The notes: generated by a model not told the origin, from the sequence alone. Numbered from the stretch's first letter, positions 44,681 to 54,192 are shown. The stretch is 64,000 nucleotides of DNA from an uncultured Bacteroidia bacterium (GCA_938086785.1 CALKCM010000009.1:22140-86139); one strand, 5' to 3'. Made by a program: numbers and translations.

Positions 44681-44784
44681 AGAATTTTATTGGCAATTTT
44701 TAGACTAATTATACTGCCTACTTGCATGACATAGGTAGTTCTGTTCTTTGGCCATTAAATCCTAGCCCTATTGGATTGTTTTTT

Positions 44785-45114
44785 TTACTTTAATAGCATT
44801 CCTAACCCTATGAGCAGACTGGCAATTAATAAACCACAACTTTCTCGAGCTTTCTCCACGTTTATGTTTGGCGGATCTGTTTGGTCAAAGCCCAACCACT
44901 CACTAGGCCAATTGTATACACTAAAAATAAGGCTAGCTATGATATAAACCAAACTAAGGACTCTTACCTCTCGGCGCATCTTTCTCATATTCAAAAGGCA
45001 GAGCAAGGCACCTATTCCATAAATAGTAATCCAAACTTCAGGGTCGGGGTCATTGTACTGAAAAGCAGCAAATAATAGTAAAAGCAGTACACTTACCCCT
45101 CTAAAAACATTCAT
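44785..45114 (-). CDS. TMEM220-family small membrane protein
   Basis: A 109-residue protein with about four short hydrophobic helices. FAAFQYNDPDPEVWITIYGI and NVEKARESCGLLIASLLIG match the transmembrane 220 family, of unknown function. It starts 2 nt after the haem/VCBS lipoprotein gene and is surely in the same transcript. Confidence 0.85.
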   Translation of the reverse strand: MNVFRGVSVLLLLLFAAFQYNDPDPEVWITIYGIGALLCLLNMRKMRREVRVLSLVYIIASLIFSVYNWPSEWLGFDQTDPPNINVEKARESCGLLIASLLIGLGMLLK

Positions 45115-45116
45115 AT

Positions 45117-46643
45117 TTACTTTGTATTATTCTTTAAAAGCATGCTTGCGGGAGCAGTTACCCAACCTTCTCTAATCTCTTTTGAGACGCTACTGGGACC
45201 CATGGAAAAGTTACCCAATATGATATCTGTATCTCCATCATTGTCAATATCACCAATATCCATCGTGAGCCAACGTCCTTTGTGGGTTTGCTCATGTGTT
45301 TTAACCTTAAAATTTAGATTTCCCAAATGCTCAAAAAACAAGAACCCCTCATCGGGTTGTTTTTCATAATCTGCAAAAAAGGAAATCGCAGCAATATCCA
45401 AATCCCCATCTTGGTCAAAATCATTGGCCATGGCTTTAAAGGCTCCGTTCATGGGATAAAAAAATGATTGCTCATAATTTCCATCCTCATCACCAGTGAA
45501 TATATACACTCCATGAAAATTCTTTAAAATTACAGAGTAATCCGCATTATCTCCACAGGTATAAATAATATCGAGAATGCCATCCTTATTCATATCTGCC
45601 AATTGAAACGATGAACTTCCCTGCAAAGGCGAGAAAGCCATCAATTGCTTTTCCCGGAAATTTCCTTTACCATCGTTCTCAAAGAGTACTATTTTTTCCA
45701 AAGCTTGAGCAAACAAGGTTACAATATCCATATCCCCGTCTTGATCTATATCCACAATTTCAGTACTTATAGCTCCGGCTTGTTGCAGCAGCATTTTCTT
45801 TTCTAACGAATCACCCTTCGTTTTGAGCCAGTAATGTGATCCTCTATTGTTACCGTAGGCACAGATTACAACATCATCTATCTTATCTCCATCCAAATCA
45901 CCTATTTTGAATTGCACAGGTCTTTCCATTTTCTCCATCAGAACATCCTCTATTTTTAAGCCTGCATCAGTTTTTGTGGCATAGATGAGCTCTCCCTTCC
46001 AATCGTCACTCGGCATAATAGATCCAATCCCAGTCATTAGGAATCCATTTTTGTAAGGCTGCATGTATGAGATGGGATTCGAAAGTCTCGTCTGAGATTT
46101 AATCTTATTATTAACATCTCGAACATACATGCTTTGGGTCGCAGCATCATAGGAATAAGATGACCCACCATTCATATAACTTAAAGATATAATTGGCGGC
46201 GATTCTAATTGAGCTTCAGAGGCATCAAAAATAGGGAGCCCCTTCTCGTAATCCATTGATTTTACTTGCTTTGCAATTTTTTCTGGAGCATAACGATCAA
46301 AATAGTCCAAGAGATCTTGCCACACTTCCTCACTTACAAGAGGATCATTTGGGTAGAGTCCCTCGCAATTTATTTTACCACGATCGCTGTCATATGCTTT
46401 TCCCTTATGGCTAAAAATACCCAATCGAGGTCCCATATAAGGCAATAATTTAGCCCATGTTGCCTTATTCAACATTTCTGGCTCTACAAACAAATGACAA
46501 TTTCCACAAAGGCTCTCAATTTGAGCCCTTCTTGGATCTAATTGAGCAGAGGTTTGCTTCACTTCTTCTAATTTCTCTTCTCCTCCCCCACAGGCCAAAA
46601 TAAATAGACTTAGACCTAGGAATAACTGAACGTAATATTTCAT
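45117..46643 (-). CDS. lipoprotein with c-type haem motif and VCBS/FG-GAP repeats
   Basis: A 508-residue exported lipoprotein; the signal peptide ends at lipobox Cys18 (LFILAC). Residues 46-50 are a CxxCH haem-attachment motif (CGNCH), with a possible axial Met in LPYMGPRLG. This is a short cytochrome-c-like segment. The rest contains at least five VCBS/FG-GAP calcium-binding repeats, for example GDLDGDKIDDVVIC, VDIDQDGDMDIVTLF, ADMNKDGILDIIYT, NDFDQDGDLDIAAI and GDIDNDGDTDIILG, which build a beta-propeller. The function is unknown; a surface or periplasmic redox or binding role is inferred. It forms an operon with the TMEM220 gene. Confidence 0.82.
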   Translation of the reverse strand: MKYYVQLFLGLSLFILACGGGEEKLEEVKQTSAQLDPRRAQIESLCGNCHLFVEPEMLNKATWAKLLPYMGPRLGIFSHKGKAYDSDRGKINCEGLYPNDPLVSEEVWQDLLDYFDRYAPEKIAKQVKSMDYEKGLPIFDASEAQLESPPIISLSYMNGGSSYSYDAATQSMYVRDVNNKIKSQTRLSNPISYMQPYKNGFLMTGIGSIMPSDDWKGELIYATKTDAGLKIEDVLMEKMERPVQFKIGDLDGDKIDDVVICAYGNNRGSHYWLKTKGDSLEKKMLLQQAGAISTEIVDIDQDGDMDIVTLFAQALEKIVLFENDGKGNFREKQLMAFSPLQGSSSFQLADMNKDGILDIIYTCGDNADYSVILKNFHGVYIFTGDEDGNYEQSFFYPMNGAFKAMANDFDQDGDLDIAAISFFADYEKQPDEGFLFFEHLGNLNFKVKTHEQTHKGRWLTMDIGDIDNDGDTDIILGNFSMGPSSVSKEIREGWVTAPASMLLKNNTK

Positions 46644-46750
46644 TTTTTTAATAAAGACGCAAATTACAACCTCTCAAAGTAAATGAAAAGATAAATTAGT
46701 TTTAAGATTACTATTATTCTAATTATTTAAACTAATTGGATGCTCCTTCC

Positions 46751-47785
46751 TTATCCCAGAGAATCCTTAGGAAAAACTAGCGAGGTTAAAACACTCAGAC
46801 CGAGAATACCTAGAAGAGTAAAAAGGTTGTGAATATGCGTGAATCCAACGCCATGAAACCAGGGTTCGAAAATCATTTTTACACCAATAAAAACAAGCAC
46901 TAAGCTTAGCCCATATTGCAAGGCATAAAACTTCTCCATACTTGCTCCTAGAACAAAAAATAAACTCCTCAAGCCAATTATTGCAAATATATTTGAGAAG
47001 AAAACAAGAAAGGGATCTTGGGTAATTCCAAAAATGGCCGGCACGCTGTCCACTGCAAAAATCACATCGGTAAACTCCACCACTATAAGAATTAAAAATA
47101 AAGGAGTAAAAAAAAGAGTACCATTCTCTCTAAACCAAAAGGAACCACTTTTGTCTTTTGCTTTAACCCTTAAAATTCGATTTGAAAATTTCACCAATTT
47201 ACTTTTGTCTGGATCGAAATTATCGTCCTCTCCATTGCTTACCATAATTTTAATTCCAGAGTAAATTAAAAAAACAGCAAACACATAAAGCACCCAGTGG
47301 AATTCCTGTACAACCGCACTGCCTAAAAATATAAAAATAAAGCGCATGATTATTGCTCCCCAAATTCCATAATTGAGTAATTTCCTTTGATGCGTTTCAG
47401 ATACTTTATAAGACTGAAAAATTAACAGAATGACAAAGAGATTGTCCATACTGAGCGCATACTCAATAAAAAATCCAGAGAGGTATAAAACAGAAGCTGA
47501 GGCATTAAACTCTTCAATAGTCCTAGATAAATCATCATAGGTTGAAAAATCTCCGCCATACTGGGCTTTGTAGGCATTAAACTGTTCTACAGAACTAAAA
47601 TCATTAAATAAATGGTATCCAAAATACAAAGCCAGTGAAAAGCCCAAACCAATAGCAAACCACATTAAGGTTCTAAAAGACGCTTGCTTAATACTAAGGC
47701 TCTTTCCATTTCCAACTGATAAATCCCACCGAATAGCCAATAGAATGAGCAGTACAAATAGAATAAAAGAGATAATTTGAATCAA
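46751..47785 (-). CDS. TerC-family membrane protein
   Basis: A 344-residue protein with about eight hydrophobic helices. The family-defining segments are AYALSMDNLFVILLIFQSYK-like LSMDNLFVILLIF with acidic residues in the membrane, LNYGIWGAIIMRFIFIFLG, and LILIVVEFTDVIFAVDSVPA. TerC/Alx proteins handle metal ions, including manganese efflux, and assist envelope enzymes; the substrate here is not known. The start is TTG at 47785, since a stop lies three codons upstream. It is divergent from the S46 peptidase gene. Confidence 0.9.
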   Translation of the reverse strand: MIQIISFILFVLLILLAIRWDLSVGNGKSLSIKQASFRTLMWFAIGLGFSLALYFGYHLFNDFSSVEQFNAYKAQYGGDFSTYDDLSRTIEEFNASASVLYLSGFFIEYALSMDNLFVILLIFQSYKVSETHQRKLLNYGIWGAIIMRFIFIFLGSAVVQEFHWVLYVFAVFLIYSGIKIMVSNGEDDNFDPDKSKLVKFSNRILRVKAKDKSGSFWFRENGTLFFTPLFLILIVVEFTDVIFAVDSVPAIFGITQDPFLVFFSNIFAIIGLRSLFFVLGASMEKFYALQYGLSLVLVFIGVKMIFEPWFHGVGFTHIHNLFTLLGILGLSVLTSLVFPKDSLG

Positions 47786-47808
47786 ATGATTTTAATAAAA
47801 TGTTCGGG

Positions 47809-47816
47809 CAAAGTTA
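47809..47816 (-). promoter_or_regulatory. TAnnTTTG promoter element of the terC gene
   Basis: Minus-strand TAACTTTG lies 23 nt before the TTG start at 47785. Confidence 0.55.
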
Positions 47817-47866
47817 GTCGGGCTAATCAAACTGTTATAATTTCGTAGCATAATAAAATCCACAAT

Positions 47867-49954
47867 ATGACGCAATTAAAGAGAAAAAATAGAATTTCAA
47901 TGGCCTTAGGCCTTTTCATATGCCTATTCGGATTAAGTTCTCATACCCAAGAAGAAGGCATGTTTCCTCTTAATTTGGTCAATTACAGTCAATTAAAAGA
48001 AGCAGGTCTAAAGTTAAACGAAGATGATATTTTCAAACCAGGAAAAACAACCTTATCCGACGCTTTAGTAAAACTAGGAGGCTGCACCGGCTCTTTTGTG
48101 AGTAAAGATGGCTTGATTATTACGAACCATCATTGCGTATATGGAGGAGTAGCCCGTTTGAGTACAACGGATCAAAATTATTTAGAAAATGGCTTTGTTG
48201 CTAGTGATCGAAGCAAAGAACTTCCTCTAGGAAGCCCTTGTAGAATTACCGTTGGCTATGAGGATGTGAGCCTTAAAATTTTAGATGGGCTTAGTGAAAA
48301 CTTGAACGCACAAGAAAAATCTGAAATTTTAAGAAAAAATACGGAAAAGCTATTGGCATCCGAACGAGCAAAGACTCCAGAGTTAGAGGTTCAAATAAGC
48401 ACCATGTTTGTAGGCCGAAGCTATATGCTATTTCGATATATTTTGCTTGAAGATGTGCGATTGGTAGTGGCACCGCCCAAATCAGTAGGACAATTTGGTG
48501 GAGAAACAGATAATTGGGAATGGCCAAGACATGGGGGCGATTTTAGCATTGTTAGAGCCTATGTTGGTAAGGATGGGAAACCTGCAAAATATTCAAAAGA
48601 TAATGTTCCATACCAACCAAAACAACATCTAAAAATTGACGCCACAGGCGCCGATGAAAATGATTTTATTTTTATTCTTGGTTATCCAGGAAGAACCTAC
48701 CGAAACAGAACAGCAAGATACCTCGAGTTTCAGGAGACTAAACAACTTCCCATTATACAAAATTGGTATCGGTGGAGAATAAATAAAATAAAAGATGTTT
48801 ACGAAAAGGATGAAGCAAAGCTTTTAGGCTATGCAGGAACATTGCAGGGATTAGAAAATACGGAGAAAAACTACAGAGGGAAGATGCAAGGTTTGAGAAG
48901 GACTCAATTGGTTAAACAAAGACTTGATGAGGACAATGCTATGATGGCTAGTATCCCTGAAAGCAAAACCGTTATTAGCAAGATTAAAAGCCTTTGGAAC
49001 AGCCAAACAAGTATGGCAAACAACCGATTCAATTATTTATTTTTATTAAATCATGCGAAGGCATTTTCAGCGGCAGCCCAAATAGGTGAAATGAGCCTTT
49101 TAGCCAATACAACCAAAGATGAATCTCAAAAGGAAAAACTGCAGGACGAAATAGCCAAAATATTGAAGGAATACCAACTGGGAGACGCCCAAATGGATCG
49201 AATCATTGTTTTAGAATTAATGAAACGATTGGGAGAAGATAATCCCAAGATAAAAGCCTGGTTAAGAGCGAATAAATCTAAAATAAGTGAAGATAAATTT
49301 TATAATCCAGAAAAAGTAAATACCCTTAAAGCCAGTAAAATTAGTAAAACGCCATCGGCTTTAATGGATTTTCATCACCTTTTTCATAAAGAGTTGATGA
49401 AATCTGTTCAAACCTTTAACTCCAATGCAAAAGAAATTGATGCGCTCTTGCCCACCTATGCAAAATACAGAGAGCAATATAAAAAATCTGGTTTTATTCC
49501 AGATGCAAATTCAACGCTACGGTTAACCTATGGCTATATTAAGAGATATAGCCCAAATGATGGAGAGACTCATTTGCCTTTCTCTACTTTGGATGGTGTT
49601 TTTGCAAAAGCGAACACGAAACCTGACTATCGATTACCAAAGGTGGTGGCCGATAATTTAAGGGTAGCTAACCCACCCAAATATTTCTTAGATAAGAAAA
49701 GTAAAAAGGTAGCTGTTAATCTTTTATACAACCTGGATACCACTGGCGGAAATAGTGGAAGTCCTATTTTAAATGCTCGTGGAGAAATTATTGGAGTTAA
49801 TTTTGACAGAAGCTTTACAGCCACAATTAATGATTATGCTTGGAACGAATCATACAGTCGAAGTTTAGGTGTTGACATCCGCTACTGCATTTATGTAATG
49901 AAATATGTGAGCAAAGCAGAGCATATTATTAACGAACTCGGGGTTCGTATTTAA
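47867..49954 (+). CDS. S46-family dipeptidyl-peptidase (DPP11-like)
   Basis: A 695-residue exported serine peptidase that removes dipeptides from peptide N-termini in the periplasm. The signal peptide is followed by the S46 opening EEGMFPLNLV. The catalytic triad is visible as His89 in TNHHC, Asp225 in WPRHGGDFS and Ser630 in GGNSGSP. In S46 enzymes the S1 position of the GxxFDx motif separates types. Here it is Arg648 (VNFDRSF), as I recall for the Asp/Glu-specific DPP11, rather than the Gly of DPP7; this subtype call is an inference. No exact TAnnTTTG precedes it (TAATTTCG near 47841 is imperfect). Confidence 0.9.
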   Translation: MTQLKRKNRISMALGLFICLFGLSSHTQEEGMFPLNLVNYSQLKEAGLKLNEDDIFKPGKTTLSDALVKLGGCTGSFVSKDGLIITNHHCVYGGVARLSTTDQNYLENGFVASDRSKELPLGSPCRITVGYEDVSLKILDGLSENLNAQEKSEILRKNTEKLLASERAKTPELEVQISTMFVGRSYMLFRYILLEDVRLVVAPPKSVGQFGGETDNWEWPRHGGDFSIVRAYVGKDGKPAKYSKDNVPYQPKQHLKIDATGADENDFIFILGYPGRTYRNRTARYLEFQETKQLPIIQNWYRWRINKIKDVYEKDEAKLLGYAGTLQGLENTEKNYRGKMQGLRRTQLVKQRLDEDNAMMASIPESKTVISKIKSLWNSQTSMANNRFNYLFLLNHAKAFSAAAQIGEMSLLANTTKDESQKEKLQDEIAKILKEYQLGDAQMDRIIVLELMKRLGEDNPKIKAWLRANKSKISEDKFYNPEKVNTLKASKISKTPSALMDFHHLFHKELMKSVQTFNSNAKEIDALLPTYAKYREQYKKSGFIPDANSTLRLTYGYIKRYSPNDGETHLPFSTLDGVFAKANTKPDYRLPKVVADNLRVANPPKYFLDKKSKKVAVNLLYNLDTTGGNSGSPILNARGEIIGVNFDRSFTATINDYAWNESYSRSLGVDIRYCIYVMKYVSKAEHIINELGVRI

Positions 49955-50014
49955 GAGCTATAACGTATTCATGCAATTTCGTTTGGCATCATAATTGCGG
50001 TTTTTTTGGACGTA

Positions 50015-50827
50015 ATGTCCAACTACCCTAATGTATTCAATACGCTGCTACTGCTATGTTTAATTTTTCAAAACACAGAGGTGCTTTTGGCCAAACCTTT
50101 GACGAGTAGCTCGAGTAGTTCCCAAAAGAGTTTAAAAAAATGGATTGTCGAAGAAGTCAAAAGACTCAGTAAGAAAAACCTGGCACAAGTAGGGAGCATA
50201 GAATTTGGTGAAATTGTATTTAGACCAGAGGAATTCAATACAAAAAATATATTTGTTTATAATGGAGTTTTTTCAGATAGCAATTCATCCGAGTGGCTGG
50301 CTTGCTTTAGATGCAGAGACAAAGGGTTAAATAAAAATGGATATGAACAAGCACTAACTCTGCTAATTAAAAAAACTGATAAAGGCCACTCCATTAAAAT
50401 GGGTAAGCCTGGAAGTGTTATTTCCAGGAGAAACCTTATGGATGTTGATTCTGACGGATATTTAGATATTATTTATGATTTCAATTCAATCATGCATGAA
50501 ATCGAAAAAAAACATGTGGTTAGGGCATATAGTTTAAGGAAAAATAAAAAAATCTACGAATCAATTGCAAAGGATAAATGGACAAAGGCCTCTCCAATGC
50601 AGAAGGTTCTCTCTGTTAAAGGAGATTTATTATATGAGACCTTAAAAGTGACTCCAAAAAAAGTCAACAAAAAAATTCATCTTCAAGAACGTCGAACGAA
50701 GTATATTTGTGACGGAGGCAAAAGCGTGGCTGAGATAAAACGTAAAATCAAAGTGAATAAAACTTTGAGAACAATTATTTTAAGCGATCCTAAGCTAACC
50801 AAAGTCAATCTGCTAACTAAAAATTGA
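50015..50827 (+). CDS. exported protein of unknown function with a single VCBS-like segment
   Basis: A 270-residue protein with a signal peptide (VFNTLLLLCLIFQNTEVLLA) and then a Ser-rich linker. The segment NLMDVDSDGYLDIIYDFNSI resembles one calcium-binding VCBS/FG-GAP unit. The C-terminal 70 residues are very lysine-rich. No family is recognised. I chose ATG at 50015 over TTG at 50006. The stop overlaps the TTG start of the next gene, so the two are co-transcribed. Confidence 0.65.
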   Translation: MSNYPNVFNTLLLLCLIFQNTEVLLAKPLTSSSSSSQKSLKKWIVEEVKRLSKKNLAQVGSIEFGEIVFRPEEFNTKNIFVYNGVFSDSNSSEWLACFRCRDKGLNKNGYEQALTLLIKKTDKGHSIKMGKPGSVISRRNLMDVDSDGYLDIIYDFNSIMHEIEKKHVVRAYSLRKNKKIYESIAKDKWTKASPMQKVLSVKGDLLYETLKVTPKKVNKKIHLQERRTKYICDGGKSVAEIKRKIKVNKTLRTIILSDPKLTKVNLLTKN

Positions 50828-52011
50828 ATCAAAGAAAACTTTTTTCAAAATACCTTGCACCAACCAGCCATTATCCTCTAGGGCTAGATGTCAAAAAGGC
50901 CAAAGGTGAGTTTATTACAGCTACGAATAACGAGGAATATTATGATCTCATATCAGGTATTTCTGTATGCAGTTTAGGCCACAATCACCCTGAAATTATT
51001 AAAGCAGCTAAAGATCAACTAGATCAGCATATGCATGTTATGGTTTATGGTGAGTATCTCCAAAAACCTCAAGATTTATTGGGAGAAATGCTAGCCTCTC
51101 TGCTTCCAGGTTCGTTAAATTCGTCCTATTTCATGACTTCGGGAACTGAAGCCATTGACGCAGCTATGAAATTAGCTAAAAGAGTTACAAAAAAAACAAG
51201 TTTTGTGGCGCATACCATGGCATATCATGGAACAGGGCAAGGACCCATGAGCTTAATGAGCTCAGAGTATTATACGGATAAATATCGCCCCCTCATTTCT
51301 CAAACCTATTTTATTGAACAGAATGATATAGAAGGCTTAGAGGAAATCCCCTGGAATGAAATTGCCGGTGTAGTAATAGAGCTTGTGCAAGCTGAAAAAG
51401 GAGCCATCCCCTGCTCTAAAGATTACCTTAAAAGATTAAGAGAACTTTGCGATAAACATTGTACACTGCTTATTTTTGATGAAATACAAACGGGTATTGG
51501 ACGCTGTGGAACCATGTTTACCTTTGAGCAGTATGAGGTTATACCAGATATCCTTGTCTTAGGCAAAGCCTTAGGTGGTGGAATGCCCATGTCTGCCATG
51601 GTAAGTTCAAGACAAATGATGGATACATTCGCAGATTTCCCTGTCTTAGGACACATATCTACTTTCGGAGGTCACCCTGTAAGTTGCGCAGCATCAAAAA
51701 AAGCGCTGGAACTGACTGTTGACACTCTAGCAAAAGAAGATATTACTCAAAAAGAAAAACTGTTCAAGCAGCTTTTAAAGCATGATAAAATAGAAAAAGT
51801 AACAGGTAAAGGCCTTCTTTTGGCTGTACATTATAAAAATAATGATGACTGTTTAAGTGTTTTGAAAGGACTAATGGATAAAAAAATACTCAGTGACTGG
51901 TTCCTAAATGCCCCTCAGTGCTTGCGTATTGCGCCACCTTTAAACATTACAAATCAGAGAATTGAGATGATATGTCAAACAATATTGGATGTCACTTCTC
52001 AAATAAATTAG
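50824..52011 (+). CDS. class III PLP-dependent aminotransferase
   Basis: A 395-residue aminotransferase of the acetylornithine/ornithine type fold. PLP-site features are visible: ISVCSLGHNHPEI, FMTSGTEAIDAAMKLAKR, IFDEIQTGIGRCGTMF, the Schiff-base lysine in LGKALGGGMPMSAM, and STFGGHPVSCAASKKAL. The substrate cannot be assigned; it is distinct from RocD at 16.2 kb. The start is TTG at 50824, overlapping the upstream TGA, because the conserved N-terminus (KLFSKYLAPTSHYPLGLDV) has no ATG before it. Confidence 0.88.
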   Translation: MNQRKLFSKYLAPTSHYPLGLDVKKAKGEFITATNNEEYYDLISGISVCSLGHNHPEIIKAAKDQLDQHMHVMVYGEYLQKPQDLLGEMLASLLPGSLNSSYFMTSGTEAIDAAMKLAKRVTKKTSFVAHTMAYHGTGQGPMSLMSSEYYTDKYRPLISQTYFIEQNDIEGLEEIPWNEIAGVVIELVQAEKGAIPCSKDYLKRLRELCDKHCTLLIFDEIQTGIGRCGTMFTFEQYEVIPDILVLGKALGGGMPMSAMVSSRQMMDTFADFPVLGHISTFGGHPVSCAASKKALELTVDTLAKEDITQKEKLFKQLLKHDKIEKVTGKGLLLAVHYKNNDDCLSVLKGLMDKKILSDWFLNAPQCLRIAPPLNITNQRIEMICQTILDVTSQIN

Positions 52012-52052
52012 GGGTAAGCCTTTAATAAAGTGTATTATTGTTGAGTACCAAA

Positions 52053-52928
52053 ATGAATAAATTACGATCATCGGCTTTTATATGCTTTGCAGCAATGCTA
52101 GGGTTTGCGCTGTCTGCTTGCGAAACGCTAACTAAAGCTACGGAAAATATAGCTTCAGCAGAAGGATATGGCCTTGTGATGACCTCTCTCTTTTCTTCTC
52201 TAAACGCAGTCGAAGAGGTGAATCAACTTAATGGAACGAGGCCTTCTGGGTCAATTGGCATTGTAAATGAAGCTGTCGTATTAACCTACACAGATAGTTT
52301 ATTAAACGACGGCAATGGAATTACTTATATACTGAATTTTGGATCTTTGAATAGCCAAGCACCTATGGGAATTCAATGCGGTGATGGCATTTATAGAGCA
52401 GGGAAAATCAGAGTCAACATCAGCGGCGATTGGGCCGACCCAAGCACCCAATTTTCCATGACATTGGATAGTTTTAACACCGGTGATGGAACAAGAATGA
52501 AACAAGTAAATGGCACTATTGAGGGGCATAGAAAATCCAGCAAATCATGGGAAATTGACTTTACTGATTTAAAAATAAATTCAAACAACTCCAGCACTGC
52601 TCAAGAACTCTCTGGTATATGCGAAGTGGTAACAACCGTAGGAGATCAAACCATTGGCCTATTAGATAACATTCAAGATGTTTTTGGCAGTGGAAATGGA
52701 AAACTACAATCGGGCGAATCGTATGACTGGTCCATTGATCAGAATATACCCCTAACGAAAAGAATGGAAAAAGGCTGTGCCGAAACCTTTGTAAAAGGAG
52801 TAGTTAAACTAGTTAACTCAAACGAAGCCAACCTCCAAGTTGATTTTGATCCATTTGAAAATCAGGCCTGCGATAAAGTAGCTAAGGCATTGTTGGGCAG
52901 AAGAGAGTTTATTTTTACCATTGAATAA
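52053..52928 (+). CDS. lipoprotein of unknown function, first of a tandem pair
   Basis: A 291-residue protein with a signal peptide ending in lipobox LSAC (ATG at 52053; an in-frame TTG at 52038 is less likely). It is beta-rich and contains DGNGITYILNFGS, NGTIEGHRKSSKSWEIDFTD and the ending NLQVDFDPFENQACDKV. The next gene shares the DGNG segment and the terminal DxDPFxNxAxD pattern, so the two look like diverged paralogues. Family and function are not recognised. Confidence 0.7.
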   Translation: MNKLRSSAFICFAAMLGFALSACETLTKATENIASAEGYGLVMTSLFSSLNAVEEVNQLNGTRPSGSIGIVNEAVVLTYTDSLLNDGNGITYILNFGSLNSQAPMGIQCGDGIYRAGKIRVNISGDWADPSTQFSMTLDSFNTGDGTRMKQVNGTIEGHRKSSKSWEIDFTDLKINSNNSSTAQELSGICEVVTTVGDQTIGLLDNIQDVFGSGNGKLQSGESYDWSIDQNIPLTKRMEKGCAETFVKGVVKLVNSNEANLQVDFDPFENQACDKVAKALLGRREFIFTIE

Positions 52929-52929
52929 A

Positions 52930-53730
52930 ATGGCACGTTCATTTTTACTGTATTTCGCTCTTCTCATCGGCTTGTTTTCGTGCAAGAAAGAAAGTGAATT
53001 GGCTAATGAAAACGAGTACATACGAGAAATAGGATATTCGATTGCTGTTTTACAAACGCAAGTGCCTTCACTTTTGGCTTACAGCTTACATCAGGAAAAT
53101 GAACTATATCCCAAGTATTTTAATCCTACATTTTTGGATAGCTCAACCACTGACGGCAACGGAACAGAATGGTCGGTTGAAACGCGTAGTTTTTTAGAGA
53201 GAAGAGACTTTTTAAGCAGCAAAGGGCGAGCCCTCTTTTACGGAACAAACTTAGGCGGACTGCAGCAAGATACGGTCCAGGTGACTTGGACTAAATCCGA
53301 CGATTTTTTTGTCGCAACGAATGCGGGAAAGAGCCAACTGATTGGCCAACTTACTCTCATACATAAAGGCGGCCTTGATTACTCCTTAAATTGTCAACTG
53401 CAAATTATTGGGCCTGAAAATGTCTCTAATCTTTTGGGAAACCTATCGCTTCATATATCTCCTGAGAACTTTGACCTAAACTTTTTATCAAACAGGGAGT
53501 ATAGCGGAAGTCTATTGTATCAAAATGCAACAGAGCAGTATCTCATTGATTTAGAACAAACGGCTCAAAGCAATGGAAGCAACACTCTTTCGAATAAGGG
53601 CAATATTAACCTATATGAAGAAGAAGAATATTTAGGGCGAATGGATATGGATCCCTTCAGTAATGGCGCTATTGATTTTGTAATTCGATATGAAAGTACA
53701 AATTTGGAACGAATTATGAATTGCTGGTAG
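52930..53730 (+). CDS. lipoprotein of unknown function, second of a tandem pair
   Basis: A 266-residue protein with a signal peptide and lipobox GLFSC (ATG at 52930, one base after the preceding stop). It shows TTDGNGTEWSVETRS, GQLTLIHKGGLDYSLNC and, near the end, GRMDMDPFSNGAIDFVIRYE. These occupy the same order and spacing as in the preceding gene. It converges with the HsdR-N-like gene and their 3' ends overlap by 17 nt. Function unknown. Confidence 0.7.
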   Translation: MARSFLLYFALLIGLFSCKKESELANENEYIREIGYSIAVLQTQVPSLLAYSLHQENELYPKYFNPTFLDSSTTDGNGTEWSVETRSFLERRDFLSSKGRALFYGTNLGGLQQDTVQVTWTKSDDFFVATNAGKSQLIGQLTLIHKGGLDYSLNCQLQIIGPENVSNLLGNLSLHISPENFDLNFLSNREYSGSLLYQNATEQYLIDLEQTAQSNGSNTLSNKGNINLYEEEEYLGRMDMDPFSNGAIDFVIRYESTNLERIMNCW

Positions 53731-54160
53731 GAAATTTAGGCTCTTCCTTCAATACATGCAATTTCCCGTCGATACGCTCAAACCAAACATGATTAATCCC
53801 ATTGGTTATCCATATGTATGGCGCGTCTAGGCCCGTATAATATCTAGCCGTTTGAATAACGGTCTCCTTGGTCAATGGTATTTCAGGTCTTTTACATTCT
53901 ACAATACACAAGGCTTTTCCATAACGTCCATATAATGCGACATCAAAACGCAACTTCAATCCGTTAAATACTTGCTCCTTTTCTACTTGCATCAAGCCAT
54001 AAGAGGCACCCATTTGCTCGTGCAAGTACCTCAAGCAATGTTGCCTTACCCACTCTTCTGGCGTTAGGGGGATAAATTTTTTCCGAACAATATCAAATAT
54101 TCGCTTTTTTTGCTCTTGTACTTTAATTCGGAACTGATATTTAGGAAAATTTAACTCCAT
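53714..54160 (-). CDS. small HsdR-N-like (PD-(D/E)xK) domain protein
   Basis: A 148-residue protein matching the N-terminal domain of type I restriction enzyme R subunits. The nuclease-fold core LRFDVALYGRYGKALCIVECKRP contains the D and ExK residues. There is no helicase, methylase or specificity subunit nearby, so this is not a restriction system. I recall a stand-alone gene of this kind next to holA in many Bacteroidota, suggesting a housekeeping DNA-related role. ATG at 54160 is chosen because the upstream start at 54181 lies inside the promoter element. Confidence 0.82.
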   Translation of the reverse strand: MELNFPKYQFRIKVQEQKKRIFDIVRKKFIPLTPEEWVRQHCLRYLHEQMGASYGLMQVEKEQVFNGLKLRFDVALYGRYGKALCIVECKRPEIPLTKETVIQTARYYTGLDAPYIWITNGINHVWFERIDGKLHVLKEEPKFPTSNS

Positions 54161-54178
54161 TGATGGGATGACTTGATA

Positions 54179-54186
54179 CAAAAGTA
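54179..54186 (-). promoter_or_regulatory. TAnnTTTG promoter element of the HsdR-N-like gene
   Basis: Minus-strand TACTTTTG lies 18 nt before the ATG at 54160 and overlaps the alternative start. Confidence 0.5.
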
Positions 54187-54192
54187 AAAGAA

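Noticed and set aside
53714..54160. Type I restriction-modification locus
   Set aside because: Only the small HsdR-N-like domain is present; there are no HsdM, HsdS or helicase parts, and the gene is a conserved holA neighbour.
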